A stretch of DNA of 64,000 nt from VAZQ01 sp045811525 (GTDB lineage Bacteria > Pseudomonadota > Alphaproteobacteria > Rhizobiales > Xanthobacteraceae), in the NCBI GenBank assembly GCA_045811525.1, contig JBJMTV010000042.1:3265-67264 (forward strand). Direction: 5' to 3'. Of the stretch, positions 17,675 to 26,700 are shown piece after piece (the first letter of the stretch is position 1; each line of letters begins with the position of its first letter). The notes under the pieces were generated by a model. It worked only from the letters and a program-made list of their open reading frames with translations, did no database searches and was not told the origin of the DNA. Both the position numbers and the translations under genes were made by a program.

Positions 17675-18514
17675 ATGAGAAAGCTCTTAATCGCAGGTTT
17701 TGCAGTGGCATCTCTGGCCGGAGGATCTGCACGCGCAGCCGACATGCCAGTGAGGATGCCGCCGCCCGTCCCGGTGTTCAGCTGGACGGGATTCTACCTA
17801 GGCGCGAATGTAGGTTACGGTTGGCGTGAGGAGGCGAATTACGCAACCAACGTAACCTGTCCCGCCGTCCTCTTCTGCTTTTATGACCGGCCGCAAGACC
17901 TGGCTCTGGTATCCGGGCTTGGAACGGGAAGCGGCAGCAGCGGGCGTGGGATAACGGGCGGCTTCCAGGGTGGCTATAATTACCAACTTGGCGCCTTTGT
18001 CGTAGGTGCCGAGGCAGACTGGAGCTATTTTTCGCGCAATTCGGTGCTGTCGAACCGGGGATTTGATTCTTTCGGCGCGATAGTCAGTCTAACGAATGAA
18101 ACGCAGTCCAGCTGGCTCGCGACGTTTCGTGGACGTCTCGGCTGGGCGGCGGATCGCATCCTGATCTATGCGACCGGCGGCGGCGCGGTCACCGATCTGC
18201 GATACGTGCAAACCATCAACGCGGTCGACCGGGTCGCGGGATTGGCACAGACCGCCCAATCGGCGGGCTCGACCACCCAAGGTGGCTGGACGGTCGGGGG
18301 TGGAGCAGAATTCGCTCCCTGGGACCATCTGAGCGTCCGAGCGGAATATCTCTACGTCCACTTCAATGGCGTGTCGCAAACTTTCAACTTCACCGTGCCC
18401 GGATTCAACCCGAATTTGATCGCTGGATCGAGCGGGGCTCAGAACAATCATATCGTGCGGGTTGGCCTAAACTACCTGTTCGGAAGCGGCGGTGCCGTCG
18501 TCGCCAGATATTGA
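17675..18514 (+). CDS. Omp25/RopB-like outer-membrane beta-barrel protein
   Basis: A 279-residue porin-like protein. The ATG at 17675 follows GGGGGG; the signal peptide is MRKLLIAGFAVASLAGGSARA. The mature part starts with the typical proline-rich ADMPVRMPPPVPVFSWTGFYLGANVGYGW, has alternating strand pairs and ends GLNYLFGSGGAVVARY, a common C-terminus in rhizobial members. This family makes abundant structural outer-membrane proteins. It resembles the C-terminal half of the gene before it, suggesting that the fused protein borrowed such a domain. A strong terminator follows directly. Confidence 0.9.
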   Translation: MRKLLIAGFAVASLAGGSARAADMPVRMPPPVPVFSWTGFYLGANVGYGWREEANYATNVTCPAVLFCFYDRPQDLALVSGLGTGSGSSGRGITGGFQGGYNYQLGAFVVGAEADWSYFSRNSVLSNRGFDSFGAIVSLTNETQSSWLATFRGRLGWAADRILIYATGGGAVTDLRYVQTINAVDRVAGLAQTAQSAGSTTQGGWTVGGGAEFAPWDHLSVRAEYLYVHFNGVSQTFNFTVPGFNPNLIAGSSGAQNNHIVRVGLNYLFGSGGAVVARY

Positions 18515-18534
18515 TCAAGACTGAAGTCACTGCG

Positions 18535-18567
18535 GAGCGCCCCCGAAATGGGGGCGCTCACTTATTG
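18535..18567 (+). terminator. Strong intrinsic terminator after the RopB-like gene
   Basis: Perfect 10-base arms GAGCGCCCCC (18535-18544) and GGGGGCGCTC (18550-18559) with a GAAAT loop, followed by ACTTATT. It starts 21 bases after the stop codon. Confidence 0.8.
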
Positions 18568-18770
18568 GTGGGGGGCCTGATTGCGCCCTGGCACCAGAGC
18601 GCTGGTCGGATTCGGTTCGGCAGCCGCCGTGAAGCGGAATTTCTGGGCAAAGCGGGCGTCTGGTTGTAGGATGCCACCGCATCTTCGCTAAGGTCGCGCC
18701 GCAATCAGTCATTGCCGCCCACTGAAACGCCGCAGGATGGCTGGATTTCGTGGGCCGGAGGAGAACGGGC

Positions 18771-19400
18771 ATGGCATACAATCGAGGTCCACTCGTCACA
18801 ACGTTAGTGATCGGCCTTGCTTGGCTGTTCTCAGGGCAAGGGGCATTCGCTCAGGCATCAGCTGACCAGATCATCGAGGCATTGACCCCGAAACCGGTCA
18901 CGCGCAGCTTGACGGGTCAGCCGGCGCAACGCCAACTCAGCGACTCTGACCGGACTTTTATCGAAAGTGTGCGCCACCGCACGCGTTCACTGTCTGCAAG
19001 CGAGCGAGACCGCCTCGCCGATATTGCTCAGGATCGGCCCTCTATTAACCTCGAGATATACTTCGATTTCGATTCCGCCGTGATCACCCCGAAGGCCGAG
19101 CCGCAGCTCGTGGAGCTTGGCGAGGCGCTGCGGCGCGGGTCGCAGCTCAAGGATGCCTTGATGCTTCTCAATGGTCATACCGATGCGCGTGGCACGGTTG
19201 ATTACAATCAGCAGCTTTCCGAACGGCGGTCGGAGGCAGTCAAAAAGTATCTGCTCCAGAGATTCCAAATTCCCGTCGAGAACCTGACGACGGCGGGATG
19301 GGGAAAACAGCAGCCCAAGAACAAGGACGATCCGTTTGCCGCGGAGAATCGACGGGTCCAGATCGTCAACGTGGCCTCGTCTGTGCTGGCCCAACCCTGA
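18771..19400 (+). CDS. OmpA-family protein, paralogue 1
   Basis: A 209-residue protein with GGAGGAG 7 bases before the ATG and a signal peptide ending near AFAQ. Just after the signal is SADQIIEALTPKPVTRSLT, a motif also found in the OmpA paralogues at 22886 and 29335. The C-terminal half is an OmpA-like peptidoglycan-binding domain: INLEIYFDFDSAVIT, LNGHTDARGTVDYNQQLSERRSEAV with the conserved Asp and Arg that bind diaminopimelate, and FAAENRRVQIV. It has no lipobox and no N-terminal barrel, so it is a soluble periplasmic peptidoglycan binder. The caspase-like gene follows 170 bases downstream. Confidence 0.9.
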   Translation: MAYNRGPLVTTLVIGLAWLFSGQGAFAQASADQIIEALTPKPVTRSLTGQPAQRQLSDSDRTFIESVRHRTRSLSASERDRLADIAQDRPSINLEIYFDFDSAVITPKAEPQLVELGEALRRGSQLKDALMLLNGHTDARGTVDYNQQLSERRSEAVKKYLLQRFQIPVENLTTAGWGKQQPKNKDDPFAAENRRVQIVNVASSVLAQP

Positions 19401-19569
19401 GACTCGGATGTGCTCGCTGGCGTAAAAAAGCTATTCCAGAGGCGCTGGTGTAGTTGTCGTCCACGGGTCGAACCTGCTATGAGGAGACGGACCGCTGAGG
19501 AACGCGCCCGCTGCGGCGCTTCTCGGCATGGGCTGCTGCAGTCGTGAGGACTGCCGCACAGGGACGCAC

Positions 19570-21894
19570 ATGAACAGGCGTGGCCTTACCGCGGCTGCCG
19601 TGGTTGCCGGGCTCTTGCTGACCCCTCTCTGGGGCACGCTGGCGTTTGCCGAACGCCGCGTGGCACTCGTGGTCGGCAACTCCGCTTACCAAAACGCATC
19701 GATGCTTCCCAACACCACGAACGATGCGAACGGCATGGCGGAGGATTTTAAGAAGAGCGGCTTCGACGTGGTGATGGCGCAGAACGATCTCGGCATCAAA
19801 GATTTTCTCCGTCTGCTGCGCCGGTTCGAGGATGAAGCGGCCAACGCCGACATTGCCGTCATTTTTTATGCGGGGCATGGCATCGAGATCGCCGGGAATA
19901 ACTTCATGGTTCCGGTCGACGCCAAGCTGGTCAGCGACCGTGACGCGCGCGACGAAGCCGTCTCTCTCGATAGGCTTCTGGAGGCCGTCGACGGGGCCAA
20001 GCGGCTGCGCCTGGTCATTCTCGATGCATGCCGGGACAACCCGTTCGCGCGCAGCATGAAGCGGCAACGCACGGCAGCTATTCGCGCCGTTTCCGCCGGC
20101 TTGGCCTTGTTGGAGCCAACTACCACCAACTCGCTTGTCGCCTACGCTGCCAAAGCGGGCTCGGTGGCGGAGGACGGCAGGAAGGAGCACAGTCCCTATA
20201 CTGCGGCGCTCCTCAATCATCTGTTCGTGCCCGGGCTGGATATCCGCCTGGCGCTTGGCCGAGTGCGTGACGAGGTCGTTAAAGTGACCGCGAGTCGGCA
20301 GGAACCATTTCTGCTCGGCTCGCTCGGCGGCAGCAATATCGCCCTTGTACCCGCCCCAGAAGCTGAGGCGGCGGTCGCACCTTCCAATCCGCAAGGGGAA
20401 AGAACCGACTATGATCTGGTCGACCGGTTTGCCTCGAATCCCAGCACGGCCCCAACCCAGGCCAAGCGGGCGTGGGAAGCCTTTGTCCAGCAGCATTCCA
20501 CTGGATTGTATGCCGACATTGCCCGCCAGCAGATCGAGAAGCTGAAGGAGCTCGAGAAAGGGACGAAGCTTGCGTCCCGCGACCTCGGCGCATCTTCCCC
20601 GCAGCCGCAACCCGGACCCACCACCGACGAGCAGCGGGAGTGGGCGCGAATCGAGAAGTCGAGTGACCCCGCCGAGTTTCGGAATTTCATTCGCCGTTTC
20701 CCCTCGTCGGTTCTCGCGAAAACGGCCGAAAAGCACCTCGAGGCTCTCGAGCGCGCCGAAAAGGAGACGCAGGAAAAGCTTCGCGCCGAACGCGAGGGGA
20801 AGGCCCGCGCAGAACGGGAGGCGAAGGCCATCGAGGACGCGCGGCTGAAGGCTGAACGCGACGAGAAGGCTCGCCTCGCGCGCGAGGCCAAACAAGCTGA
20901 GGAGGCGCGGCTGAAAGCCGAGCGCGACGCGAAGCTGGCGGAAGAGGCGCGGCTGAAGGCCGAGCGCGAGGAACGACTTCGCGTCGAACGGGAACAGAAA
21001 GCTGCGGAGGAAGCTCGGCTCAGGGCGGAGCGCGAGGCCGCCGCGCGGCAGGCCGATGAGGAGCGCATGGCGCGCCTTTCCGAAGCAGACCGCTTCAAGG
21101 CTGCGCGTGAGCGAGAGCTTAAGCGGCTGGAGCAGGAACGCCAGGCCAAGCTCGCCGAGGAAGCGCGTGCCCGGCAGGAAGCCGCTGCCGAAGCGGCTCG
21201 GCAAAAGGCGGAGCAAGCAACAGCCCAGGCCGCCCAAGCGAAGCTCGAGGCGGCTTGCAAAGTCGAGGAGACAAGGCTGCGCTCGCTCCAATCGGTCGGC
21301 TGGAAGGGACGCGATGACTTGAGCCGGCTCGAGCAGGAGCTCACCTGTGATCGGCTGCGGTCTGATGTCCATTCAGCTCTCGAGGCCGCGCTCGCGCTCC
21401 CCGTTTCCAACACCCCCGATCAAGTGCGCTCGGCGCAACAGGAGCTTGCTCGTCTGGGATGTTTGGAAGGCGCGGTTGACGGCGCTCTCGGTCTCGGCAC
21501 GCAGACTGCGATCAATCGCTACCAAGCGCAGCGCGGCCGCGCCGCCACCCCCGTCGAGATCACGGACGCCTTCGTCTCCGAGCTGAAGGATCAGATGGTG
21601 CGCGTTTGCCCTCTGTCCTGCCCGCAGGGGCAGGCCCTCGAAGGCGACCACTGCGTCGGTACGAAGCCGGTACCGATCGCGCGGCCGCAGCCAATAGAGC
21701 CTCGGCACAACGTGAGGCAGGAGCCTGCACCCGCCGCGCGGCCCGTCGTTCGTCAGAGAGAGGCGCGGCCGGAGCCGCGGGTCAGGCAGGAAGCAGCGGC
21801 TCCCGTACGCACCCGGCCATACGGCGGCGGAGGGGGAGGCGGCGGTGGCGGTGGCGGTGGCGGTGGCCGCGCTACCGTGGGCGTCGGGTTCTAG
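19570..21894 (+). CDS. Secreted caspase-like (C14) protease with coiled coil, peptidoglycan-binding-like repeat and Gly run
   Basis: The ATG at 19570 gives a signal peptide (LTAAAVVAGLLLTPLWGTLAFA) and 774 residues. Residues 24-260 are a caspase p20-like domain beginning RRVALVVGNSAYQN. The catalytic dyad is present: H103 in YAGHGIE and C154 in LDACRDNP. Residues about 390-560 form a charged E/K/R/A coiled coil resembling TolA. Residues about 617-665 (RSAQQELARLGCLEGAVDGALGLGTQTAINRYQ) look like a peptidoglycan-binding repeat. A basic Pro region and a run of 15 Gly (752-766) precede the C-terminal RATVGVGF. The product should be an active periplasmic protease tethered to the wall. The usual caspase preference for basic P1 residues is not shown here. 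Confidence 0.88.
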   Translation: MNRRGLTAAAVVAGLLLTPLWGTLAFAERRVALVVGNSAYQNASMLPNTTNDANGMAEDFKKSGFDVVMAQNDLGIKDFLRLLRRFEDEAANADIAVIFYAGHGIEIAGNNFMVPVDAKLVSDRDARDEAVSLDRLLEAVDGAKRLRLVILDACRDNPFARSMKRQRTAAIRAVSAGLALLEPTTTNSLVAYAAKAGSVAEDGRKEHSPYTAALLNHLFVPGLDIRLALGRVRDEVVKVTASRQEPFLLGSLGGSNIALVPAPEAEAAVAPSNPQGERTDYDLVDRFASNPSTAPTQAKRAWEAFVQQHSTGLYADIARQQIEKLKELEKGTKLASRDLGASSPQPQPGPTTDEQREWARIEKSSDPAEFRNFIRRFPSSVLAKTAEKHLEALERAEKETQEKLRAEREGKARAEREAKAIEDARLKAERDEKARLAREAKQAEEARLKAERDAKLAEEARLKAEREERLRVEREQKAAEEARLRAEREAAARQADEERMARLSEADRFKAARERELKRLEQERQAKLAEEARARQEAAAEAARQKAEQATAQAAQAKLEAACKVEETRLRSLQSVGWKGRDDLSRLEQELTCDRLRSDVHSALEAALALPVSNTPDQVRSAQQELARLGCLEGAVDGALGLGTQTAINRYQAQRGRAATPVEITDAFVSELKDQMVRVCPLSCPQGQALEGDHCVGTKPVPIARPQPIEPRHNVRQEPAPAARPVVRQREARPEPRVRQEAAAPVRTRPYGGGGGGGGGGGGGGGRATVGVGF

Positions 21895-21900
21895 CTGCCC

Positions 21901-22043
21901 CGATCCGAAGTTCGCACCGTCGTCGTGCGGCACCGTAGTTTCCGAACTTCGGAATCGAAGGGCACTACACGGGTTCTAGTGTCACTTTGGTTCAGAAGTC
22001 CGCATGATGAACTTGCGGCACGACTGATGCCGACTTCTGAACC
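21901..22043. repeat. Dispersed imperfect palindromic repeat, copy 1 (two hairpins)
   Basis: Two hairpins lie between the convergent caspase and FecR-like genes. The first has perfect 10-base arms CCGAAGTTCG (21905-21914) and CGAACTTCGG (21943-21952). The second has 17-base arms with one mismatch, GGTTCAGAAGTCCGCAT (21989-22005) and ATGCCGACTTCTGAACC (22027-22043). The second hairpin aligns over about 47 bases with the repeat at 30107-30153. It may act as a bidirectional terminator as well as a REP-like element. Confidence 0.75.
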
Positions 22044-22105
22044 GCCACATTAGCGGCGAAAACTCTTCGGCCGGCGCGACGGTCGGGCCCGACGGACGGG
22101 CGAGC

Positions 22106-22798
22106 TTACCGCATCACGAGAATCGTTGGTCCGGTTGGAATCCTTGCGTCGCCTCGGAGCAGCACCTTCAACTCGCTCCCGTCAGACCGTTTGACAGCCA
22201 GACGATAGATCCTCCCGTCTTCCAGATTTGGACGGGCGCCGGGATCTGCGGTCCCAACCATTGCTTCGCGCGTCTCGTCCCATAACGCAATTTTCTCGAT
22301 CGGTATGCGGCCCTGGTTTATGACCTTGAAGCGCGGTCGCAGTGGCACGTCGACGAGCCACACGCTTCGCACCACCAAACCGCCCTGGAAGTTCGAAACA
22401 ACGGGGGCGACGCAAGCCGGGGGAGGGACCTCCGTGAGCTTGCCGGCCTCGGCGATCAACCCCGCGCTTGAGATGTTGGCCCGAGCTGGCCCTTTCAGGC
22501 TGAAGTAACGCCGCGTCGTGTAGTGGCAGATGCGAAGCTCGGTCTTCGGCGGAAGGTCGATCCGGGTCCCCGCGTGTATTGTATCGAGAGGCTCCAGCAG
22601 TTTCGGGGTGCCGTTTACCAGCGCAATCACCGGTCCGCTCACGAGATCGACGTAGGCGACATCAGCTGCATCCTGGGCGCTGGCGGGTGCAGTGCCCGAC
22701 AGCGCACTTGCGCTGAGAACAGAAAGGATCATGAACGTCCGGACCATGCCGGCGGAAGGGTGTCTTGCGTGCGTCTTGCGATTGAGGCTCCTCATCAT
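22106..22798 (-). CDS. Secreted FecR-like protein, paralogue B
   Basis: A 230-residue protein paralogous to the product of 13660-14343. GGAGGAG precedes tandem ATG codons at 22798 and 22795. The signal peptide ends near ASAQDA. The mature part reads VAYVDLVSGPVIALVNG, LRICHYTTRRYFSLKGPARANI, CVAPVVSNFQGGLVVRS and ends TGPTILVMR. The cysteines of ICHY and ACVAP match those of paralogue A, so a disulfide is likely. It follows an ompA-like gene on the same strand with an 87-base gap, forming an ompA-fecR-like operon. The FecR relation is from the general strand pattern and is tentative; no sigma factor or TonB receptor is near. Confidence 0.8.
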   Translation of the reverse strand: MMRSLNRKTHARHPSAGMVRTFMILSVLSASALSGTAPASAQDAADVAYVDLVSGPVIALVNGTPKLLEPLDTIHAGTRIDLPPKTELRICHYTTRRYFSLKGPARANISSAGLIAEAGKLTEVPPPACVAPVVSNFQGGLVVRSVWLVDVPLRPRFKVINQGRIPIEKIALWDETREAMVGTADPGARPNLEDGRIYRLAVKRSDGSELKVLLRGDARIPTGPTILVMR

Positions 22799-22885
22799 CT
22801 TGCTCCTCCACAGTTTGGGGCAGCACGGCCGGCCGGCTTTTATCGCTTGCTGGGGTCGGCCGTGGCTTGCCTGCAGCGGCTGTCT

Positions 22886-23521
22886 CTAGTTTTCGGTGGC
22901 CCTGACGATCTGCACGCGGCGGTTCTCACCGGCGAATGGGTTCTGGATGTTCTTGAGCCGAGACTTGCCGTATCCAACTGCGACAAGATGGGTCGACTCG
23001 ATTCCGTACCGCGCGGCGAGGAAGCGCTTTACGGCATCCGCCCGCCGCTCGGAGAGTTGCTGATTGTACGTATCGGCACCGACGGCATCGGTGTGCCCCG
23101 CCAATACGAACGTTCCCGCCTTCAATGGATCACTTGTCAGCGCCTGGCCCAACGCAGTCACCTGCGGCATCGCCTTTGCGCCTATTTCGGCCGAATTGAA
23201 TTCGAATTTGATCTCGATATCGATACTGGGCTTGTTCTCCGTCAGGGCGGCGATCTTCTCACGCTCCATGCTCGTCAAGGATCGCGTCGGCCGATGGCGC
23301 ACGGAGTCGAGGAAGCGTGCTTCTTCCGTGGTGACGCCAGCCTGGGCCGGTGATGTGGTCAGACTGCGGGTGACCCCCCGGGGCGCAAGTGCCCTGATGA
23401 TCTGCTCTGTGCTGGGCTGCTCTGCCGCTTGAACGACAGCGACCCCGCAGGTCAGGGTAAAGGCGAGCGCCAGTCCAACGCGGGCCAGCCTGCAGTCGGG
23501 CAGATTACGAAGGTCGAGCAT
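22886..23521 (-). CDS. OmpA-family protein, paralogue 2
   Basis: The frame extends to 23647, but the ATG at 23521 has a GGAGA element 8 bases upstream and puts a signal sequence in place (LALAFTLTCGVAVVQA), giving 211 residues. After the signal comes STEQIIRALAPRGVTRSLT, the motif shared with the two other OmpA paralogues, then EARFLDSVRHRPTRSLTSMEREKIAAL. The C-terminal OmpA domain includes IDIEIKFEFNSAEIG, LAGHTDAVGADTYNQQLSERRADAV and FAGENRRVQIV. It is closest to paralogue 3. A perfect CRP-type site lies 112 bases upstream of the start, shared with the divergent AsmA-like gene. Confidence 0.9.
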   Translation of the reverse strand: MLDLRNLPDCRLARVGLALAFTLTCGVAVVQAAEQPSTEQIIRALAPRGVTRSLTTSPAQAGVTTEEARFLDSVRHRPTRSLTSMEREKIAALTENKPSIDIEIKFEFNSAEIGAKAMPQVTALGQALTSDPLKAGTFVLAGHTDAVGADTYNQQLSERRADAVKRFLAARYGIESTHLVAVGYGKSRLKNIQNPFAGENRRVQIVRATEN

Positions 23522-23606
23522 CGGACTATCTCCGTGTTTGCGTGGGCCTTGTGGGGGGCCACTCCCGTCAGCAGGTCGAGCGAGGGTTCGTCTTGCTGCG
23601 TGGGAA

Positions 23607-23620
23607 CGTTTGCACAAACG
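23607..23620. promoter_or_regulatory. Inverted repeat CGTTTG-CA-CAAACG in the ompA/asmA intergenic region
   Basis: Perfect 6-base arms with a 2-base centre lie just beside the CRP-type site and between two divergent genes. It could be a second operator. The size is marginal for significance. Confidence 0.35.
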
Positions 23621-23632
23621 CGTCGAGCGCAA

Positions 23633-23648
23633 TGTGATCGCCATCACA
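23633..23648 (-). promoter_or_regulatory. Perfect CRP-type site TGTGA-TCGCCA-TCACA
   Basis: The sequence matches the CRP consensus TGTGA-N6-TCACA at all ten defined positions. It lies in the divergent intergenic region, 112 bases from the ompA paralogue 2 start and 105 bases from the AsmA-like start. A class III adenylate cyclase is encoded 7 kb away in the same gene block. Whether this organism's CRP homologue uses this consensus is not known. Confidence 0.65.
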
Positions 23649-23752
23649 AAAAAGCGTCCGTAGACCTCTTGGGCGAAGTTTGCAGAGGCTTGCGTCCCGT
23701 TTTGTCGGCGCTCGAGGGCATGGTATGATCATTCGTTTGCGACGGAGGCTGA

Positions 23753-26700
23753 GTGCAGTCGACACTGCTGGCCCTTGGCATTGCGATCATCGTGGCGCTG
23801 GTCACGGCCCTCGTAGGACCGCATTTCATCGACTGGTCACGGTACCGGGCGGAATTCGAGGCTCAATCCGCCTGGATCACCGGGTTGGAGTTTCGCATCA
23901 AGGGCCGCATCGAAGCGCGCCTGCTTCCCACCCCGGGCGTAACCCTGAACGAAGTTGAATTCGGTGACCTGCGCGAGGGCCATACGGTCCGTGCTCGCGC
24001 CATCCATGTCGAATATGCCATCGGACCTCTGCTGCGTGGCGAGTGGCGCATTGATAACGCACAGCTCGATGGGCCGGAGTTGCAGATCGGACTAGATGGG
24101 ACGGGAGGCGTAATCTGGCCATTTCCGATGAGCGGCTTCCATCCGCAGGAGATTGCGACTCAGCGCCTCGACATCAAAAACGGACGTGGAATTCTCGTCA
24201 GTGAGGCTGCGGCCTCGCAACTCGAGCTCGAGGACATCGAGTTTAGCGGCGCGCTTCAGTCGCTGTCGGGTCCCGTGAAGGGGGACGGCACCGTTTTGGC
24301 CGGGGGAGAGCGTTATGCCTTCCGGCTCGGGGTGAGCCGCGTTGTCGATGGCGAGGGCAAGCTGCAGCTTCATGTCGATCGGGCCGACCGATTGTTGAGC
24401 GCAGATGTCGCTCTCTCGCTTTCGATTGAAAAGCGGGTGCCGCGTTTTCAGGGTAACATCGCCATTGCGCGGAGCGCGGGGCGACTGCTGACGCGCATCG
24501 GCGATGCACCGCTGGTTGTCACCTCGCGTGTAAATGGCGACAGCTTGGCAGTTGCCCTCGAGCAGCTCGAGTTGCGCTATGGCGCTGACGAGGAGCAGGC
24601 TCTCAAGCTTCGCGGAGGCGGCAGGCTGGCTCTTGGCGCGCAACCGCAGCTCAGCCTGAATTTGTCGGCGGCCCATGTCGACCTTGACCGGATGTTTTCT
24701 TTGCCCGCGAGCACGCGCGGCAACGCGCTGGCGGCGCTGAAGATGCTCTCACCTCAATTGACCGATTTGCCGCAACCATCCTTGCCGCTAACGCTCAACC
24801 TAGCCGTTGAGACGCTGACATTCGCCGGCAACACACTGCAGCGGCTGAACAGCGAGTTGGTCCTGGACGGCCCAGTTTGGCAGATCGAGCGGTTCGAAGT
24901 GCGCGCTCCAGGTTTCACTCAGGTGCGCCTGAGCGGCCGTCTTGAACGGCCGGCGACCGGGGCAACGCTTGCTGGACCGCTGAAAATTGATTGCGGCGAT
25001 GCGCGGGCCTTGGTGTCGTGGTTGACGGACAAGGCTGATGTGCGCGCCATGGCGCCGGGCGCCTTCCGTGTCGCCGCCCAGGTTTCTCTTGGACGCGATT
25101 CCGTGGGCATCGGGAGTGCCGAGGGAGAAGTGGACCGTATGCCCGTGACCGGCAGCCTCAGCTACTCCTGGAAACATGAGGATCGGCCCGCCCGTATCGA
25201 GCTTGCATTGACCACACCGGAGCTTGACCTCGACCGCGTTCGTGGACTGGCTCAGCTCATCTTGAACGACCGCGAGCTCGATCGCCCGCAAGAAGGCGTC
25301 ATTGCACTGAAGATCGGTCGCGTATCGGTGGCCGGTGTCGAAGTGAAACAAACCGACGTTAACATGCGTATCGATGCGCGCGGGCTGGACATCGAGCAAT
25401 TGGAGGTGGCTGACCTCGGCGGGATCGCGCTGGCTGTGAACGGGCGCATCGATACCACGGGACCAAGGCCACGCGGCTCGGTTGCTCTGAGGCTCGATGC
25501 CGCGTCGCTCAAACCGGCGGCCAGTCTGGTGGAGAAGCTCGCACCTCGAGTGGCGGCGGAAGCTCGGCGGCTTGAGGGAAAGTTGACGCCGCTCTCAGTG
25601 CGCGGGACGCTCGAAGTTGATCCAGGTGCCGCAGACGCGCTCGGGACGCCTGCCATAGCCAAGATCAGCCTCGGTGGCTCTGCCGGCAGCACGCGTGTGA
25701 CATTGCACGGCAACAGTCAAACGGCCGGCGCCGCGAAGGTCGAAGATCTTGCGCGGCTGGACAGTTCCGAAATCGATGTGTCGGGCACGCTCGACAGTGA
25801 TGATGGTCGTGCATTGATCGAATTAATTGGACTCGAGCAGCTCGTCGAGGGCGATCAGCGACCAGGGCAGCTCAACATTGGCGTAAAAGGTCGTCTCGAC
25901 GGTAGCATGGCGGTCAATGCCCGTCTCGCTGCAGGCAACTTCACGCTCGCGACGCAGGGCATGGTTTCCTCTGCTGAGCAGGCTGGGCCGAGCGCGGCCC
26001 TGCAGATCGCAGTAGCGCATGCCATGGTCCGGACAGGGCGTCCTGTGGCGGCGGGCGGCAGCGTCGATGTTTTGCCGGCTTCAGGCACATTCGGGCTGAG
26101 CCTGTCGGACGGGACCTTGCAGCTTACCGACATCAATGGCTCCATCGGCGGCTCCAAAGTGAATGGCCGGCTCCATTTCCAGACACGCGAGCAACCGATT
26201 AGCTTTGACGGCGATGTCGAGGTGAGCAGGATTGACCTTGCCGCGGGCATTGGCACCGGCATGGGCGTGCCGAGTGGAGCGGCCAAAGCGTCGGCCGACA
26301 TGTGGACGGCGGAGCCGTTCCGACCGCGCGTGCGCGGCGGTACCGGTCAGATCACGCTGACTGCGCATGAAGTCGTCCTCACGCCCAATTTGATAGGCCA
26401 CGATTTCCGCGGGCGCATCTATGCGAGCGAGGACCAGCTCGCGCTGCAATTGCTCGATGGCGGCGTCGCGGGCGGCAAGATCGCTGGCGAACTCATTTTC
26501 TTGCGCGACGCCGAGGCGATGATTACCCGTAGCCGGATGCGCTTGGAGGGTGCCGACGTGGCTGAGCTTCTGCGGGGCGGCGATATGGCCTCCGGCCGCA
26601 TCGCCGTTGAGCTTGAGCTCGAAAGCAGCGGATTGAGCCCCGTGGCGCTGATGGGTGCCCTCACTGGGAGCGGTCGCGTCACGCTGACGCAGGGAAGACT

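Noticed and set aside
19477..21372. 631-codon minus-strand open frame opposite the caspase gene
   Set aside because: It mirrors the coiled-coil coding strand, has no domain, signal or ribosome site, and the opposite strand encodes a clear caspase protein. High GC makes such antisense frames common.
21820..21870. The 15-Gly run as an assembly error
   Set aside because: Codons are mixed (GGC, GGA, GGG, GGT), the frame is kept on both sides, and a similar GVGF ending occurs in another protein, so it looks real, although length may vary.
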